A DNA stretch of 64,000 nucleotides, taken from assembly GCA_017428155.1 (NCBI GenBank), contig JAFRRJ010000040.1, positions 124,001 to 188,000 of the forward strand. The letters run 5' to 3'. This DNA comes from Clostridiales bacterium. GTDB taxonomy: Bacteria; Bacillota; Clostridia; Saccharofermentanales; Saccharofermentanaceae. Under the pieces are notes generated by a model. It ran no database searches and was not told the DNA's origin. It was given only the letters and a program-made list of their open reading frames with translations. Shown piece after piece: positions 44,713 through 53,606 of the stretch (within the stretch, counting starts at the first letter, position 1; the number at the start of each line of letters is the position of its first letter). The translations under genes were made by a program, and so were the position numbers.

Positions 44713-46977
44713 TCAAGCCCTGGTGAGAAGGACAGCCGAGTAAAGTGCACTCGTTCCGAAGGAGACTGCAATTCCGTTCTCTTCCTTGCCGTCGCTGATG
44801 TCCTTAGCGAGCATTGCAAACTGCAAAGAAGAAGAAGCCGCTCTTGCTTCACCGTGATCCTTCTTGACGAGCTTTATCCGGATATCGTCACCGAAGATCT
44901 CCTTATATACTTCCCTTTCAAATCCGTCGAGTTCCGCGCTTCCGTTTCCGAATCCGTAGATGCATCTGACGTCGGAAGGCTTCAATCCGCCTTCTTCCAG
45001 GACATTCATTACCGCTTTTGTAAGTGATGCCTCTGATAATCTGAAAATATCGGATCTGTCGCCTGATGTGTCCCTTGCAGAAGAGAATCCGGCGATCTTC
45101 GCATAGCGCTTCGCGCCTCTTCCGGCAGCACTCGAATCCTTCTCGATAACACAGGTTACGGAGCCTTCGCCTAAAGTCATCTTTCCTTCGCCGGTAAGAC
45201 CAAGATCACGGTAGATCTCATCGTCTATTTCAGTGCATTCGTCTGTTCCGGATGCGAGCATGATGCTCTCGTAGCCGAACATGATCGCGCCTGCAGCGCA
45301 GCAAACGCTCTGAAGACCCGACTGGAATCCGTTTGCGATGGTTACGTTGTAACCTTTGATTCCGGTGGCGATGCTCAGGTATCCGCCTGCCGCATTATAT
45401 ACGGTATTCGGGAAAGCGAACGCACTTCCCTTCTCTATTCCGTCTCTGATTATTCCCTTCTGGAAATTTGCGATCTCTGTCATGGGGCCGTCGTTGGTTC
45501 CGATGCAGATGCCTATGACGCCTTCGTTATCCGGACCGACGGTTATGCCCGAATCCTCAAGTGCCTTAAGGCCGCTTAAGAGCTGGAGCTGTGACAGTCT
45601 GTCGAGCTTTCTCAAAAATGCCGACTTGATCCCGTAGGATTTGAAAACATCAGCATCGAGATTTACTGTGTAGTCGCCTTTTTCCTCATCAAACTCTCCG
45701 TTTACGATGCCGATGCCCGTTACGTAGAGATCCTGCTTGGGGCAGGAAAGATTGAGGACATTCGGATCGTTGGCAAATACGATGCTCGCGTTGTTGCCTC
45801 CGAATGCAAAAGAGTTCGACATCGCATATTTTATCTTCTTGTCAGCAGGCTTGTTCGCTATGAAATTGATACCGCCCGCTTTTTCCTTAAGAACATCAAG
45901 ATCCTCATCCGAATAACCTGTCGTGGGAGGGAGCTTGCCCTCAGTAAGAGCCTTTACCGTAAGCACCGCCTCGATGGCGCCCGCAGCGCCCAGACAGTGT
46001 CCGGTCATGGACTTTGTTGAACTTACATATAAGTCTTTGTTGTCAGCGAAAAGTGTCTTTAAAGACAGGAACTCCGAATCATCATTCTTGGCCGTTCCGG
46101 TGCCGTGGGCATTGACATAGCCGATATCCGTGAACTTCAGTCCGGAATTCGTGACAGCTCTTGTGATGACGCTCATCTGGCCTTCGCCGTCCGGCCTCGG
46201 AGCCGTGATGTGGTATGCGTCCGAGCTTACGCCCGAGCCCAGTACATCACAGTATATTTTCGCGCCGCGCGCAACAGCATGCTCGTAACTCTCAACGACC
46301 AGCACGCCCGCACCCTCACCGAGAGTGATGCCGTCGCTGTGGTTAAAAGGTGAGCAGTCTGAAGGTGCAAGTGCCCTTAATGCATGAAAACCAGAATAAG
46401 CAAGCGATGAGAATGAATCACAGCCGCCAGCAAGGAAGATCTCGCCTTTGCCGCCCCTTATCATGTCGATCGCAAGAGCGACGCTTAATGTTCCTGCGGC
46501 ACAGGCATTAACTATATTGGCGGTGATTCCGCCTGCATTGTAAAAATCTGCTACATTGCCTGCAATAACCGTAGCAGGCATTGACGTAAGGTCTTCTATA
46601 CTGCCCTTTTTGCCGTCATGCTTATCGTTATAGTATTTCTCGACACATGCAGCTCCGGCGATACAGCTTCCGAGAAGAACACCTATCTCCGATGCTTCTT
46701 CAGACGCCATGTCTAGTCCTGCATCCCTGATGGCTTCTCCTGCTGCCTTAATGCCGAGAGCGGTAGTCCTGTCGTACTTTTTGCCGCCGGTCAGTTCCAA
46801 ATCATTAAGGCTGACTTCAGCCCCCTTGTGGGAATAGCATTCAGAAGTATCAAAACTTTTGGCGTCAGCTATTCCGGATCTGCCGTTAAGGGCGGATTCA
46901 AAGCATTCATCCGTGTTATTGCCGATGGCGCAGACAAGTCCAAGACCCGTTATTACACAACGCTTCTCGTTGAGCAT
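44713..46977 (-). CDS. Ketosynthase / chain-length-factor fusion
   Basis: A 754-residue protein with two thiolase-fold ketosynthases in tandem. Half 1 (about 1-412) is a complete FabF-like enzyme: Cys159 in VNACAAGTLS, His291 in NAHGTGTAKND and His327 in MTGHCLGAAGA. Half 2 (about 417-754) keeps the fold (VTGIGIVNGE, LASGTDECTEID, LGEGSVTCVIE, VSFGTSALYSAVLL) but has Gln552 in place of the nucleophile (ANGFQSGLQS) and Phe676 where the first His belongs. Gln in place of Cys is the mark of type II polyketide chain-length factors (KS-beta). The natural reading is KS-alpha and KS-beta joined in one chain, setting a defined chain length. It starts two bases after the ACP stop. The product is unknown. 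Confidence 0.85.
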   Translation of the reverse strand: MLNEKRCVITGLGLVCAIGNNTDECFESALNGRSGIADAKSFDTSECYSHKGAEVSLNDLELTGGKKYDRTTALGIKAAGEAIRDAGLDMASEEASEIGVLLGSCIAGAACVEKYYNDKHDGKKGSIEDLTSMPATVIAGNVADFYNAGGITANIVNACAAGTLSVALAIDMIRGGKGEIFLAGGCDSFSSLAYSGFHALRALAPSDCSPFNHSDGITLGEGAGVLVVESYEHAVARGAKIYCDVLGSGVSSDAYHITAPRPDGEGQMSVITRAVTNSGLKFTDIGYVNAHGTGTAKNDDSEFLSLKTLFADNKDLYVSSTKSMTGHCLGAAGAIEAVLTVKALTEGKLPPTTGYSDEDLDVLKEKAGGINFIANKPADKKIKYAMSNSFAFGGNNASIVFANDPNVLNLSCPKQDLYVTGIGIVNGEFDEEKGDYTVNLDADVFKSYGIKSAFLRKLDRLSQLQLLSGLKALEDSGITVGPDNEGVIGICIGTNDGPMTEIANFQKGIIRDGIEKGSAFAFPNTVYNAAGGYLSIATGIKGYNVTIANGFQSGLQSVCCAAGAIMFGYESIMLASGTDECTEIDDEIYRDLGLTGEGKMTLGEGSVTCVIEKDSSAAGRGAKRYAKIAGFSSARDTSGDRSDIFRLSEASLTKAVMNVLEEGGLKPSDVRCIYGFGNGSAELDGFEREVYKEIFGDDIRIKLVKKDHGEARAASSSLQFAMLAKDISDGKEENGIAVSFGTSALYSAVLLTRA

Positions 46978-46979
46978 CT

Positions 46980-47231
46980 TCAGTCCTCTTTATGTGCTTC
47001 GACAAAAGCAGCGAGTGTCTCTATTGAACGGAAATCCTCTCTGGTTGCGCCTGAACCTGAAAGATCAACTCCGAAGAGATTCTCGATTCCTACAATGATC
47101 TCGATAGAATCGATGGAATCAAGACCGATATCCTCACCGAAAAGTTCTGAATCGTACTCGAGCTCCTCAGCAGGGATTCTGAGTCTTTCAACAAGCATTC
47201 CCTTGATCTTCTCGGCTATCTCATTATTCAT
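46980..47231 (-). CDS. Acyl carrier protein of the KS-CLF operon
   Basis: An 83-residue carrier protein. The phosphopantetheine Ser is in GLDSIDSIEI. It is acidic and has the four-helix ACP pattern, but DSIDS and the extra GSGATREDFRS before the last helix set it apart from housekeeping AcpP (DSLDxVE). A GGAGGAAAT site precedes the ATG. Its stop is two bases before the KS-CLF start, which ties it to that enzyme. Because no acpP lies in the adjacent fab operon, it might serve both, but divergence argues for a dedicated carrier. Confidence 0.9.
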   Translation of the reverse strand: MNNEIAEKIKGMLVERLRIPAEELEYDSELFGEDIGLDSIDSIEIIVGIENLFGVDLSGSGATREDFRSIETLAAFVEAHKED

Positions 47232-47277
47232 TTCTGATTTCCTCCTAAATAATAAAAAAATCTCAACTCAAATAACC

Positions 47278-47910
47278 TTACACTAAGTTGCTCTGTTTTT
47301 CCAACGATACTGAGTAAAAGCGCAAAACGACACCCATCCGTCTGAGTTCACTTACAGACATTTTGCATTTCATTCCCCAGGAGGAGACCCAGAGCGTATC
47401 GCCCTCCATACCGGTTACCGTGACCCAGTGATAATCGCACATTGACTTATATCCGTCAGGCGACTCTACCGCAACCTTTTTGAACGGAGAGATAAAGAGC
47501 ATTACCAGCGGATCACCGCTCTTAAGGAGATCCGGGATCTTCTTCCACCACTTGAATCTGAAGGGCTTTACCTTTATCTTCAGTCCTTCCCTGACACCGA
47601 GCTTCTTAACTCCCCTTCTGAATCTTCCGGCGCTGACTCCCAGACTTCCCAGAAATTCCCTTCCGAGGATCTTCCGCTCTTCACGGCTCTTGCCGATGGT
47701 TATCGGTCTTATATAGTCTTTGGCATCGAAAAACCTGTCAAAGTACTGCTCCCTTGTCATTCTCTCTTCGCCCTTAAGGCGCATTACGGCATCAAGTCCC
47801 GCGATTATTCCGCAGCCGCTGTTAAGGAGCATCTTGTCAGGAAGCCACATCTGGCTTCCGCCGAATGACTCTTCACCGTTTTTGCCGATTATCTTCGGAG
47901 GCAGACTCAT
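47278..47910 (-). CDS. Papain-like (C39-type) cysteine peptidase-like protein
   Basis: A 210-residue protein. MLLNSGCGIIAGLDAVM resembles the catalytic Cys region of C39/papain-like folds, and CDYHWVTVTGMEGDTLWVSSWG matches the His region and following strand of that fold. The middle is Lys/Arg-rich. No signal peptide or membrane segment is present. The frame opens at 47931, but ATG 47910 overlaps the asparaginase stop (ATGA) with an upstream GGAGGTG, so I use it. It precedes the ACP by 46 bases and may be part of the same transcript. A peptidase or amide-bond role is inference from the two motifs. Confidence 0.55.
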   Translation of the reverse strand: MSLPPKIIGKNGEESFGGSQMWLPDKMLLNSGCGIIAGLDAVMRLKGEERMTREQYFDRFFDAKDYIRPITIGKSREERKILGREFLGSLGVSAGRFRRGVKKLGVREGLKIKVKPFRFKWWKKIPDLLKSGDPLVMLFISPFKKVAVESPDGYKSMCDYHWVTVTGMEGDTLWVSSWGMKCKMSVSELRRMGVVLRFYSVSLEKQSNLV

Positions 47911-48749
47911 AACAGCAGCACCTCCGCCCATGCACCTTCAACAGGCATTCCCGAGAGTTCTTCGGCACCGGCCTCCCTTAATCTCTTTCTGCTCTCATAA
48001 ACACCCGCATCCTTTGGGACAGGTGCCATGAAGCACTTTATGCCTCTTGATGTCCACTTCTTTATAAGCGGTTCAAGATCCGACGATGCAGTGCCCGAGT
48101 GGTTGCAGCATATGAGGACCCTGTCAAAGCCGTCCTCCGGGATAACAACTCCCGGAACTGCCGGAATGATCAGTATTTCAGGGAGTTTTTCCTTCGTAAA
48201 GAAGTCTTTGAAGTCCCTTATCTCCGGGACATCGCTCTCTTTGTACTCTTTATAGATTCCGTCTATATCGGGAGACATTACATAGCATGCGTTATACAGC
48301 TTCGGGATCCTGTCGGCATTTCTGAACGCGAGCCCGCTGTTGCCCTTCTCGAGACAGTTAACAGCAAATATAAGATTATATGCCGCTTCCTCAGGATCGA
48401 CATCGGGTGACTTTACAGAACCGGTTATTACAAACGGTATTCCCAAAGGTGTTAAGATCCTGTATGCGAGCTGCGCGAAAAAAGCACATGTGTCAGTGCC
48501 GTGCGTGATCAGTATGCCGTCATACCCGCCGGACTTTACTTCTTCCGTTATCGCCCGTAATGCCCTGCGGTAATCTTCAGGCTTTGCGTTCTCTGACGAA
48601 TAAGTCTGAAGCTCCGGGAAAACGTATTCGTTCTCCGATATATATTCGAGCAGAAAATCCTTGACAAAGGACGGTTCTCCCAGCTTGATGGTTCCCGATT
48701 GATCCGTTGAGGATATCGTCCCTCCGAGCATGGCTGTTAATATCCGCAT
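47907..48749 (-). CDS. Type I-like L-asparaginase
   Basis: A 280-residue amidohydrolase. The first threonine motif is AMLGGTISSTDQSG and the second THGTDTCAFFAQLAY, with the Thr-Asp pair. FVITGSVKSPDVDPEEAAYNL and NHSGTASSD continue the fold. There is no signal peptide, so it is cytoplasmic. It hydrolyses asparagine to aspartate and ammonia, or a related amide. It is shorter than E. coli AnsA (about 340 residues) and diverged, so substrate is uncertain. It overlaps the C39-like gene by four bases and heads this minus-strand run, divergent from xth. Whether it belongs to the KS-CLF pathway is unknown. Confidence 0.8.
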   Translation of the reverse strand: MRILTAMLGGTISSTDQSGTIKLGEPSFVKDFLLEYISENEYVFPELQTYSSENAKPEDYRRALRAITEEVKSGGYDGILITHGTDTCAFFAQLAYRILTPLGIPFVITGSVKSPDVDPEEAAYNLIFAVNCLEKGNSGLAFRNADRIPKLYNACYVMSPDIDGIYKEYKESDVPEIRDFKDFFTKEKLPEILIIPAVPGVVIPEDGFDRVLICCNHSGTASSDLEPLIKKWTSRGIKCFMAPVPKDAGVYESRKRLREAGAEELSGMPVEGAWAEVLLL

Positions 48750-48817
48750 ATCCCTTTCCTTCCAAAGCCTGATTAGAGTAAAATCTACTTACACAATTAT
48801 AATTCACGAGGTTTTAT

Positions 48818-49582
48818 ATGAGAATAGCAAGCTGGAATGTCAACGGGATAAGAGCGGTAGCGACCAAAGGTTTTGCCGAGAGCCTGAAAATGATAGATGC
48901 CGACATAATCGGTCTTCAGGAGATAAAAGCTCTGAAAGAGCAGCTGGGACCTGAGATCACGGATATCCCCGGATATAAGAGCTGGTTCTATTCTGCCGAG
49001 CGCAAAGGATACTCGGGTACCGCGCTTTATTCTAAGACCGAACCCGAGAGCATTGAATTCGGCTTCGGAGTCGAGGAGTTCGATCACGAAGGCCGTGTAA
49101 TAAAGGCGGATTTCGGGGATTTTGTCCTCTTCAATATATATTTTCCCAACGGCGGAAGAGGCGATGACTTCGTTAAGTTCAAGCTCAGATTCTACGATTG
49201 CTTCCTGGATCAGGTTGATGCCCTTAAAGCAAAGGGCAAAGAGGTCATCTGCTGCGGAGACGTCAATACGGCTCACAAAGAGATCGATCTTTCCAACCCC
49301 AAGGCAAATTCCAAGATATCAGGATTCCTTCCCGAGGAGCGCGCCTACATGGATAAATTCATCGAGCGTGGTCTTACAGACACATTCAGGATGCTCCATC
49401 CGGATGACAGGGAATGCTATACCTGGTGGTCTTACAAGACTGCGGCAAGGGAGCGTAACGTAGGCTGGAGGATCGACTATTTCTTCACGACAGACGGACT
49501 AAACTCCCGTGTTAAGGAGTCTAATATGATGTCTGATATCATGGGATCTGACCACTGTCCGATCTATCTCGATCTTAAGTGA
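48818..49582 (+). CDS. xth: Exodeoxyribonuclease III
   Basis: A 254-residue EEP-fold nuclease that repairs abasic sites and 3' blocks. Motifs are SWNVNGIRA, IIGLQEIKA (metal Glu), GYSGTALYSK, NIYFPNGGRG, CCGDVNTAHKEIDLSNPKAN, and the C-terminal IDYFFTT and GSDHCPIYLDLK (catalytic Asp-His). Ribosome binding site GAGG before ATG 48818. It shares a 68-base gap with the divergent asparaginase gene. Its last eight bases overlap the end of the convergent c-di-GMP gene, so the two messages are complementary there. Confidence 0.96.
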   Translation: MRIASWNVNGIRAVATKGFAESLKMIDADIIGLQEIKALKEQLGPEITDIPGYKSWFYSAERKGYSGTALYSKTEPESIEFGFGVEEFDHEGRVIKADFGDFVLFNIYFPNGGRGDDFVKFKLRFYDCFLDQVDALKAKGKEVICCGDVNTAHKEIDLSNPKANSKISGFLPEERAYMDKFIERGLTDTFRMLHPDDRECYTWWSYKTAARERNVGWRIDYFFTTDGLNSRVKESNMMSDIMGSDHCPIYLDLK

Positions 49583-52500
49583 TATTCTCTTCCTTTTCAC
49601 TGTCTCTTCTCTCAACGAGCATATGACCGTTGATGTTGAGTGTTGTGTTGGAATTCGTTACCTTGAAGTCCATCTCGCTTGCATATCTCGGCAGTTCAAG
49701 AAGAGTATTGATCGTGCCTTCAGTATTCGAATTGGATACCCTGACCTTTACTCTCGGGTCAAGGCCTCTGTAAAGGCCTGCCTGTCTGCCTTCAAGATCT
49801 ACTCTTATTGTCACGTAATCGATATTTATGCTCGTGGGAGCTGCCGTGCCTGAGCCGAAGACCGTAATGTCATTTGCTCTGGCTTTTCCGGTAAAGGTTG
49901 CGCTGTATATGCTTATCTGAAGCTTTTCGCTGTGCTTAGAACCTATAAGAACTATATCGTTTCCGGTGAAATCGAGCTTCATGGATACGTGCTCGATCAT
50001 GATGTCGCAGTTGCCCACCATTGAACCGATTCCGACAGCAGAAAGCGCCGAACTCTTGATCTCAAGGGCGCAGTTGCTTACGAGCGGCTCGATATCTCCG
50101 GATATGGTGCCGATTCCGACGCCCTGCTTGCCCATAAGCTTTATCGTATAAAGACCGCTTCTGATACTTAAGTGTCCGCCCATGCCGCTTCCGATACCGA
50201 TACCCTTGGTGGCATTGGTAAACACTTCGATCCTTCCGTCCTGATCGAAAACCATATCCCCATGGAACGAATGCATATCGTTGCCTATACCGAACGCCTC
50301 TTCACCGGAAGAGACTATCGACAGATTGCCGTCTCCTTCGAACATAAGGCACGATGACGGCGGAACCTTGATCCCGCACCCGGTAAGGATATTCTCACCG
50401 CTCAGTGACACGGTCACTTCGCATTCATCACCGATATTTACAGCCGCAGGGAAATTCTCTCCGGTAAATGAACAGTTCTCTAATGTGATCTTTCCCTTGT
50501 ATCCGTTATCGATCTCAAGGTTTATCACAGCGGGATCTCCGGGAACACCTGTAATGATGAAATCCCTGTATGTTACATGTCCGGGAATGATCTTAACCGT
50601 CGTATATCCATCCTTGATCAGGCGGGAAAGCGCTATCCGCTCTTCTCTTCCTGCGACATAAAGCCTTCCGGAACGGATATCAGTCCTGTTCATGTTGAAC
50701 TTAAGGATCTCTGCCTTGATCTCGGGATCTATCTCCTTCCTGATTATCTCTGAAGGTCTGGCTGTGTAATGGCCCTGAACAAAATCAACGCCGAGTTTGA
50801 TTACTGTCTCTATCTCCCTTGATGTCTCGATGCCTTCTGCCAGCACCAGAATGTCATTGTCGTGAGCAAATGTAATGATGTCCTTGACCAGATGCTGCTT
50901 TTGAGGCGAATCCTGAATATTAGCAAGCAATGCCCTGTCGATCTTGACGTAATCGGGCATATACCTCAGGAGGTTATTAACATTTGAATAGCCAGTGCCG
51001 TAGTCATCTACTGCAGTCTCAAATCCGAGAGTGCGGTATTCCCTCTTAAGATCTGAAAGCTCATCGTCATCGATCTCGGACTGCTCCGTAAGTTCAACGA
51101 CAAGTCTTCCTGCTGAATCTTTGGCAGCTTCGTAGATCTTTTTCATATCTTCCTCCTTAAGGCGCTGGCCCGGGAGAGAGTTTATGAATATCTTGGTTCC
51201 GGCTTTGAAGCTGCCGCCGTTCTTTCTTATGAAGCTGAGAACGTTATTGAATGTCGCATACTCGACATCGTAAAGTCTACCGAAGAGTTCAGCATACTTA
51301 ATTACGAGCAGAGGCTGTATATAGGGCATTGTGTCCGCCCTCATCAAAGCCTCATAAGCATAGATCTCACCCGTATGCGCATCAATGATGGGCTGGAAGT
51401 GATAGTTGATCCTGTTCTTATCAAGTATCTCGTTGACTATCTTGGCCTCTTCTATCTGAGTATTGTCAAAGCCGTCAGCACTGAGCCTTTGCATGCTGAT
51501 CTTCTGGCCGTTCTTCCTTGAGAGTGCGACACTTACCAGACGCTCATAATCTGCGCGTGTCTGGGGTGCTCCTTCAGCGATACCGCAGTAGACTTCGAGT
51601 TTTCTCGCGTTCGCGGGAAGAGAATCATTATATTTCTCGATCTTTCTGTTAAGATCTTTAACTCTTTCCTCGATCCTCAGTACTGCATCTTCATCTTTGT
51701 CCATGATCTCAAGGGCAACCATCTCGCCGTTGCCCATGCAGTAGATCCGGCCTTTTGAGAATGTCTCGTCGAGGAAACGTCCGACACTTATGATCGCCCT
51801 GTCTCCCGCGCGCCTGCCGTCATCGGAATTGATCTTGGCAAGATTCTTGATATCGATTGCAAGCGCACCGATCTTTTCCTCTTTCCTGAGAGGACTTGTA
51901 TTGATCAGATCCTCTGTCTGCTGAAGGAATCCGTTGTAATTGTAGATGCCTGTAAGAGGATCTCTTACAAGACTTGCTTCAAGCTTTTTGTTGATCCTTA
52001 CAAGCTCATCGCACCTTCTGAAATTTTCGAGACCTCTCATAATGCTGTGAAGCCAGAATCTGTAACTCTTGCGGTAAGATCTCGGTTCTGTATAGGACAG
52101 AACGGCATAACCGAATGCCATCTCCTCGAAGTGAAGCGAAGTAAAGAAAAATGCTTCCGGCTTCAGTCTCGGCGAATCAAGTCTCGGTATAAGGATATCC
52201 CTGCTGAAGAACACATCATCGCTTACTCTGTCGCAGCTGTATTCTTCGGCACGGCATGCTATCACATGCATCATCTTCTTCGAGAAAAACCTGTCTGTAT
52301 CAGTCAGGCTTTCTACAGAAAGCCTCGATTCTTCTATGGGGCCTGCCATGAACTTGGCCTTCTCCTGCCAGTTATCATTAAGGCAAATGCTGAAACTCTC
52401 GAACTCCCTTACCTGGAACACATATGAGAAAGCAGTTCTCGCGAGACCGTTGAAATCGTTCTGGATCACAAGATCCTCGTCAAGATGATTAAAGGATGAG

Positions 52501-53435
52501 AAAACGCTGTTGTGTGATGTGTCTGTATCCCATACCTTACGGAGCCTTGAATAGATCTCTGTGTTAAGATTGTCGCATCCGCAGGATCTTCCGCAGAAGA
52601 ACTCGCCTGTCTCGGTAAACGGCTTGGGTTTTCTGCCTTCCATAAAATCGAAAAGTTCTTCAAGCGCATGTTCGCCCATTTCCTTTGCAGGGAGTTTGAC
52701 TGACGTTACAGGTGAGGGCGAGAATCTTCCTTCATTTGTGGAGTCGTAGCCGATGACCGCAATATCCTCCGGGATCCTTAAGCCGCCCTCCTGCAAAGCC
52801 TTTGCAAGACCTATGGCCATGCAGTCGTTTGCGCAGGCAATAGCCTGAGGCAGCCTTCCGCCCTTCTTGATCAGACGCTGACCAAGATTCTCTCCGCTCG
52901 TATACCAGAAATCGCCATAAAATACCCTGTCCCTTCCCACAGGAAGGCTGTGCTCTGTCATGGCATCCATAAATGCCTGAAGTCTCTGCTTCGAGTAATG
53001 GTGCCACGCCTTGCCTGTCAGATAGGCAATATCGGTATAGCCGTGCTCTTCTATAAGGTGATTTATGCTCTTCTTGACTGCGTCGTAATGGTTCGGGAAG
53101 ATCGAAGGATAGTATTTGCTCTCCTTATCGATGAAAAGGACCGGACACTTGCAGCGGTTATGGATTATCTCTTCAATACTGTCTGCAAGTCCGGGAGACT
53201 GGAGAGTATCCGCCATGACGGCGATCGCATCGAATGTCTCATAAGGAACAAGGGAGAATATAGACGTCTCGCCGACTTCCCTGCCCCTGTTGTTCTGATA
53301 TTTGAGATAACTTGAGAAGATCAGCACATCGGCATCGTGTTCAAAAGCCTTGCCTGTAAAGCCCTCAACAAACTGAGCCTGATAATACTCATCAGCCTGA
53401 CCCAGAAGCAAAGCTATTCTTTTACGGTTAGCCAT
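49575..53435 (-). CDS. LacI-type sensor / degenerate GGDEF / EAL / beta-helix protein
   Basis: A 1,286-residue cytoplasmic-looking protein in four parts. Residues 1-285 are a LacI-type sugar-binding domain without a helix-turn-helix (IACANDCMAIGLAKAL, IAVIGYDSTNEGRFSP). About 285-480 is an unassigned segment beginning with the cysteine cluster CGRSCGCD. About 485-655 is a GGDEF domain with its motif degenerated to GNGEM (569-572 region), so cyclase activity is unlikely. About 661-905 is an EAL domain with the key residues kept (YEALMR, ELTEQSE, VDDYGTGYSN, VKIDR, LAEGIE, QGHYTARP), suggesting c-di-GMP hydrolysis. Residues 925-1286 are Gly-rich repeats (GIGIGSGMG, GVGIGTISG, AVGIGSMVG) like a right-handed beta-helix. 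No signal peptide or membrane segment. The last part attached to a signalling enzyme is odd. Confidence 0.88.
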   Translation of the reverse strand: MANRKRIALLLGQADEYYQAQFVEGFTGKAFEHDADVLIFSSYLKYQNNRGREVGETSIFSLVPYETFDAIAVMADTLQSPGLADSIEEIIHNRCKCPVLFIDKESKYYPSIFPNHYDAVKKSINHLIEEHGYTDIAYLTGKAWHHYSKQRLQAFMDAMTEHSLPVGRDRVFYGDFWYTSGENLGQRLIKKGGRLPQAIACANDCMAIGLAKALQEGGLRIPEDIAVIGYDSTNEGRFSPSPVTSVKLPAKEMGEHALEELFDFMEGRKPKPFTETGEFFCGRSCGCDNLNTEIYSRLRKVWDTDTSHNSVFSSFNHLDEDLVIQNDFNGLARTAFSYVFQVREFESFSICLNDNWQEKAKFMAGPIEESRLSVESLTDTDRFFSKKMMHVIACRAEEYSCDRVSDDVFFSRDILIPRLDSPRLKPEAFFFTSLHFEEMAFGYAVLSYTEPRSYRKSYRFWLHSIMRGLENFRRCDELVRINKKLEASLVRDPLTGIYNYNGFLQQTEDLINTSPLRKEEKIGALAIDIKNLAKINSDDGRRAGDRAIISVGRFLDETFSKGRIYCMGNGEMVALEIMDKDEDAVLRIEERVKDLNRKIEKYNDSLPANARKLEVYCGIAEGAPQTRADYERLVSVALSRKNGQKISMQRLSADGFDNTQIEEAKIVNEILDKNRINYHFQPIIDAHTGEIYAYEALMRADTMPYIQPLLVIKYAELFGRLYDVEYATFNNVLSFIRKNGGSFKAGTKIFINSLPGQRLKEEDMKKIYEAAKDSAGRLVVELTEQSEIDDDELSDLKREYRTLGFETAVDDYGTGYSNVNNLLRYMPDYVKIDRALLANIQDSPQKQHLVKDIITFAHDNDILVLAEGIETSREIETVIKLGVDFVQGHYTARPSEIIRKEIDPEIKAEILKFNMNRTDIRSGRLYVAGREERIALSRLIKDGYTTVKIIPGHVTYRDFIITGVPGDPAVINLEIDNGYKGKITLENCSFTGENFPAAVNIGDECEVTVSLSGENILTGCGIKVPPSSCLMFEGDGNLSIVSSGEEAFGIGNDMHSFHGDMVFDQDGRIEVFTNATKGIGIGSGMGGHLSIRSGLYTIKLMGKQGVGIGTISGDIEPLVSNCALEIKSSALSAVGIGSMVGNCDIMIEHVSMKLDFTGNDIVLIGSKHSEKLQISIYSATFTGKARANDITVFGSGTAAPTSINIDYVTIRVDLEGRQAGLYRGLDPRVKVRVSNSNTEGTINTLLELPRYASEMDFKVTNSNTTLNINGHMLVERRDSEKEENIT

Positions 53436-53480
53436 AAACGATCCCTACAACCAACAACGACCAAAACCTAAATATCTAAA

Positions 53481-53569
53481 AAAGTTTACATTAAAAGTCT
53501 ATAACAGCACCACCCGTAAAAGCAATAAAAGCTTGCGCATGTTATCACCTTTTAGGCAGAAAGTTTACA
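53481..53569 (-). promoter_or_regulatory. Paired 10-base direct repeats in the c-di-GMP gene promoter region
   Basis: AAAGTTTACA occurs at 53481-53490 and again at 53560-53569 (TGTAAACTTT on the minus strand), 79 bases apart, in the 171-base gap upstream of the gene at 53435. TATAAT-like sequence (TTATAG, TTATATAG) lies nearby. They may bind a regulator or be two promoter-associated elements. A weak hairpin (TGCTTC and GAAGCA, 53582-53604) ends the DUF4236 gene. Confidence 0.35.
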
Positions 53570-53606
53570 GTCTGTCTATATAATGCTTCGTCCCCGTATG
53601 AAGCAC

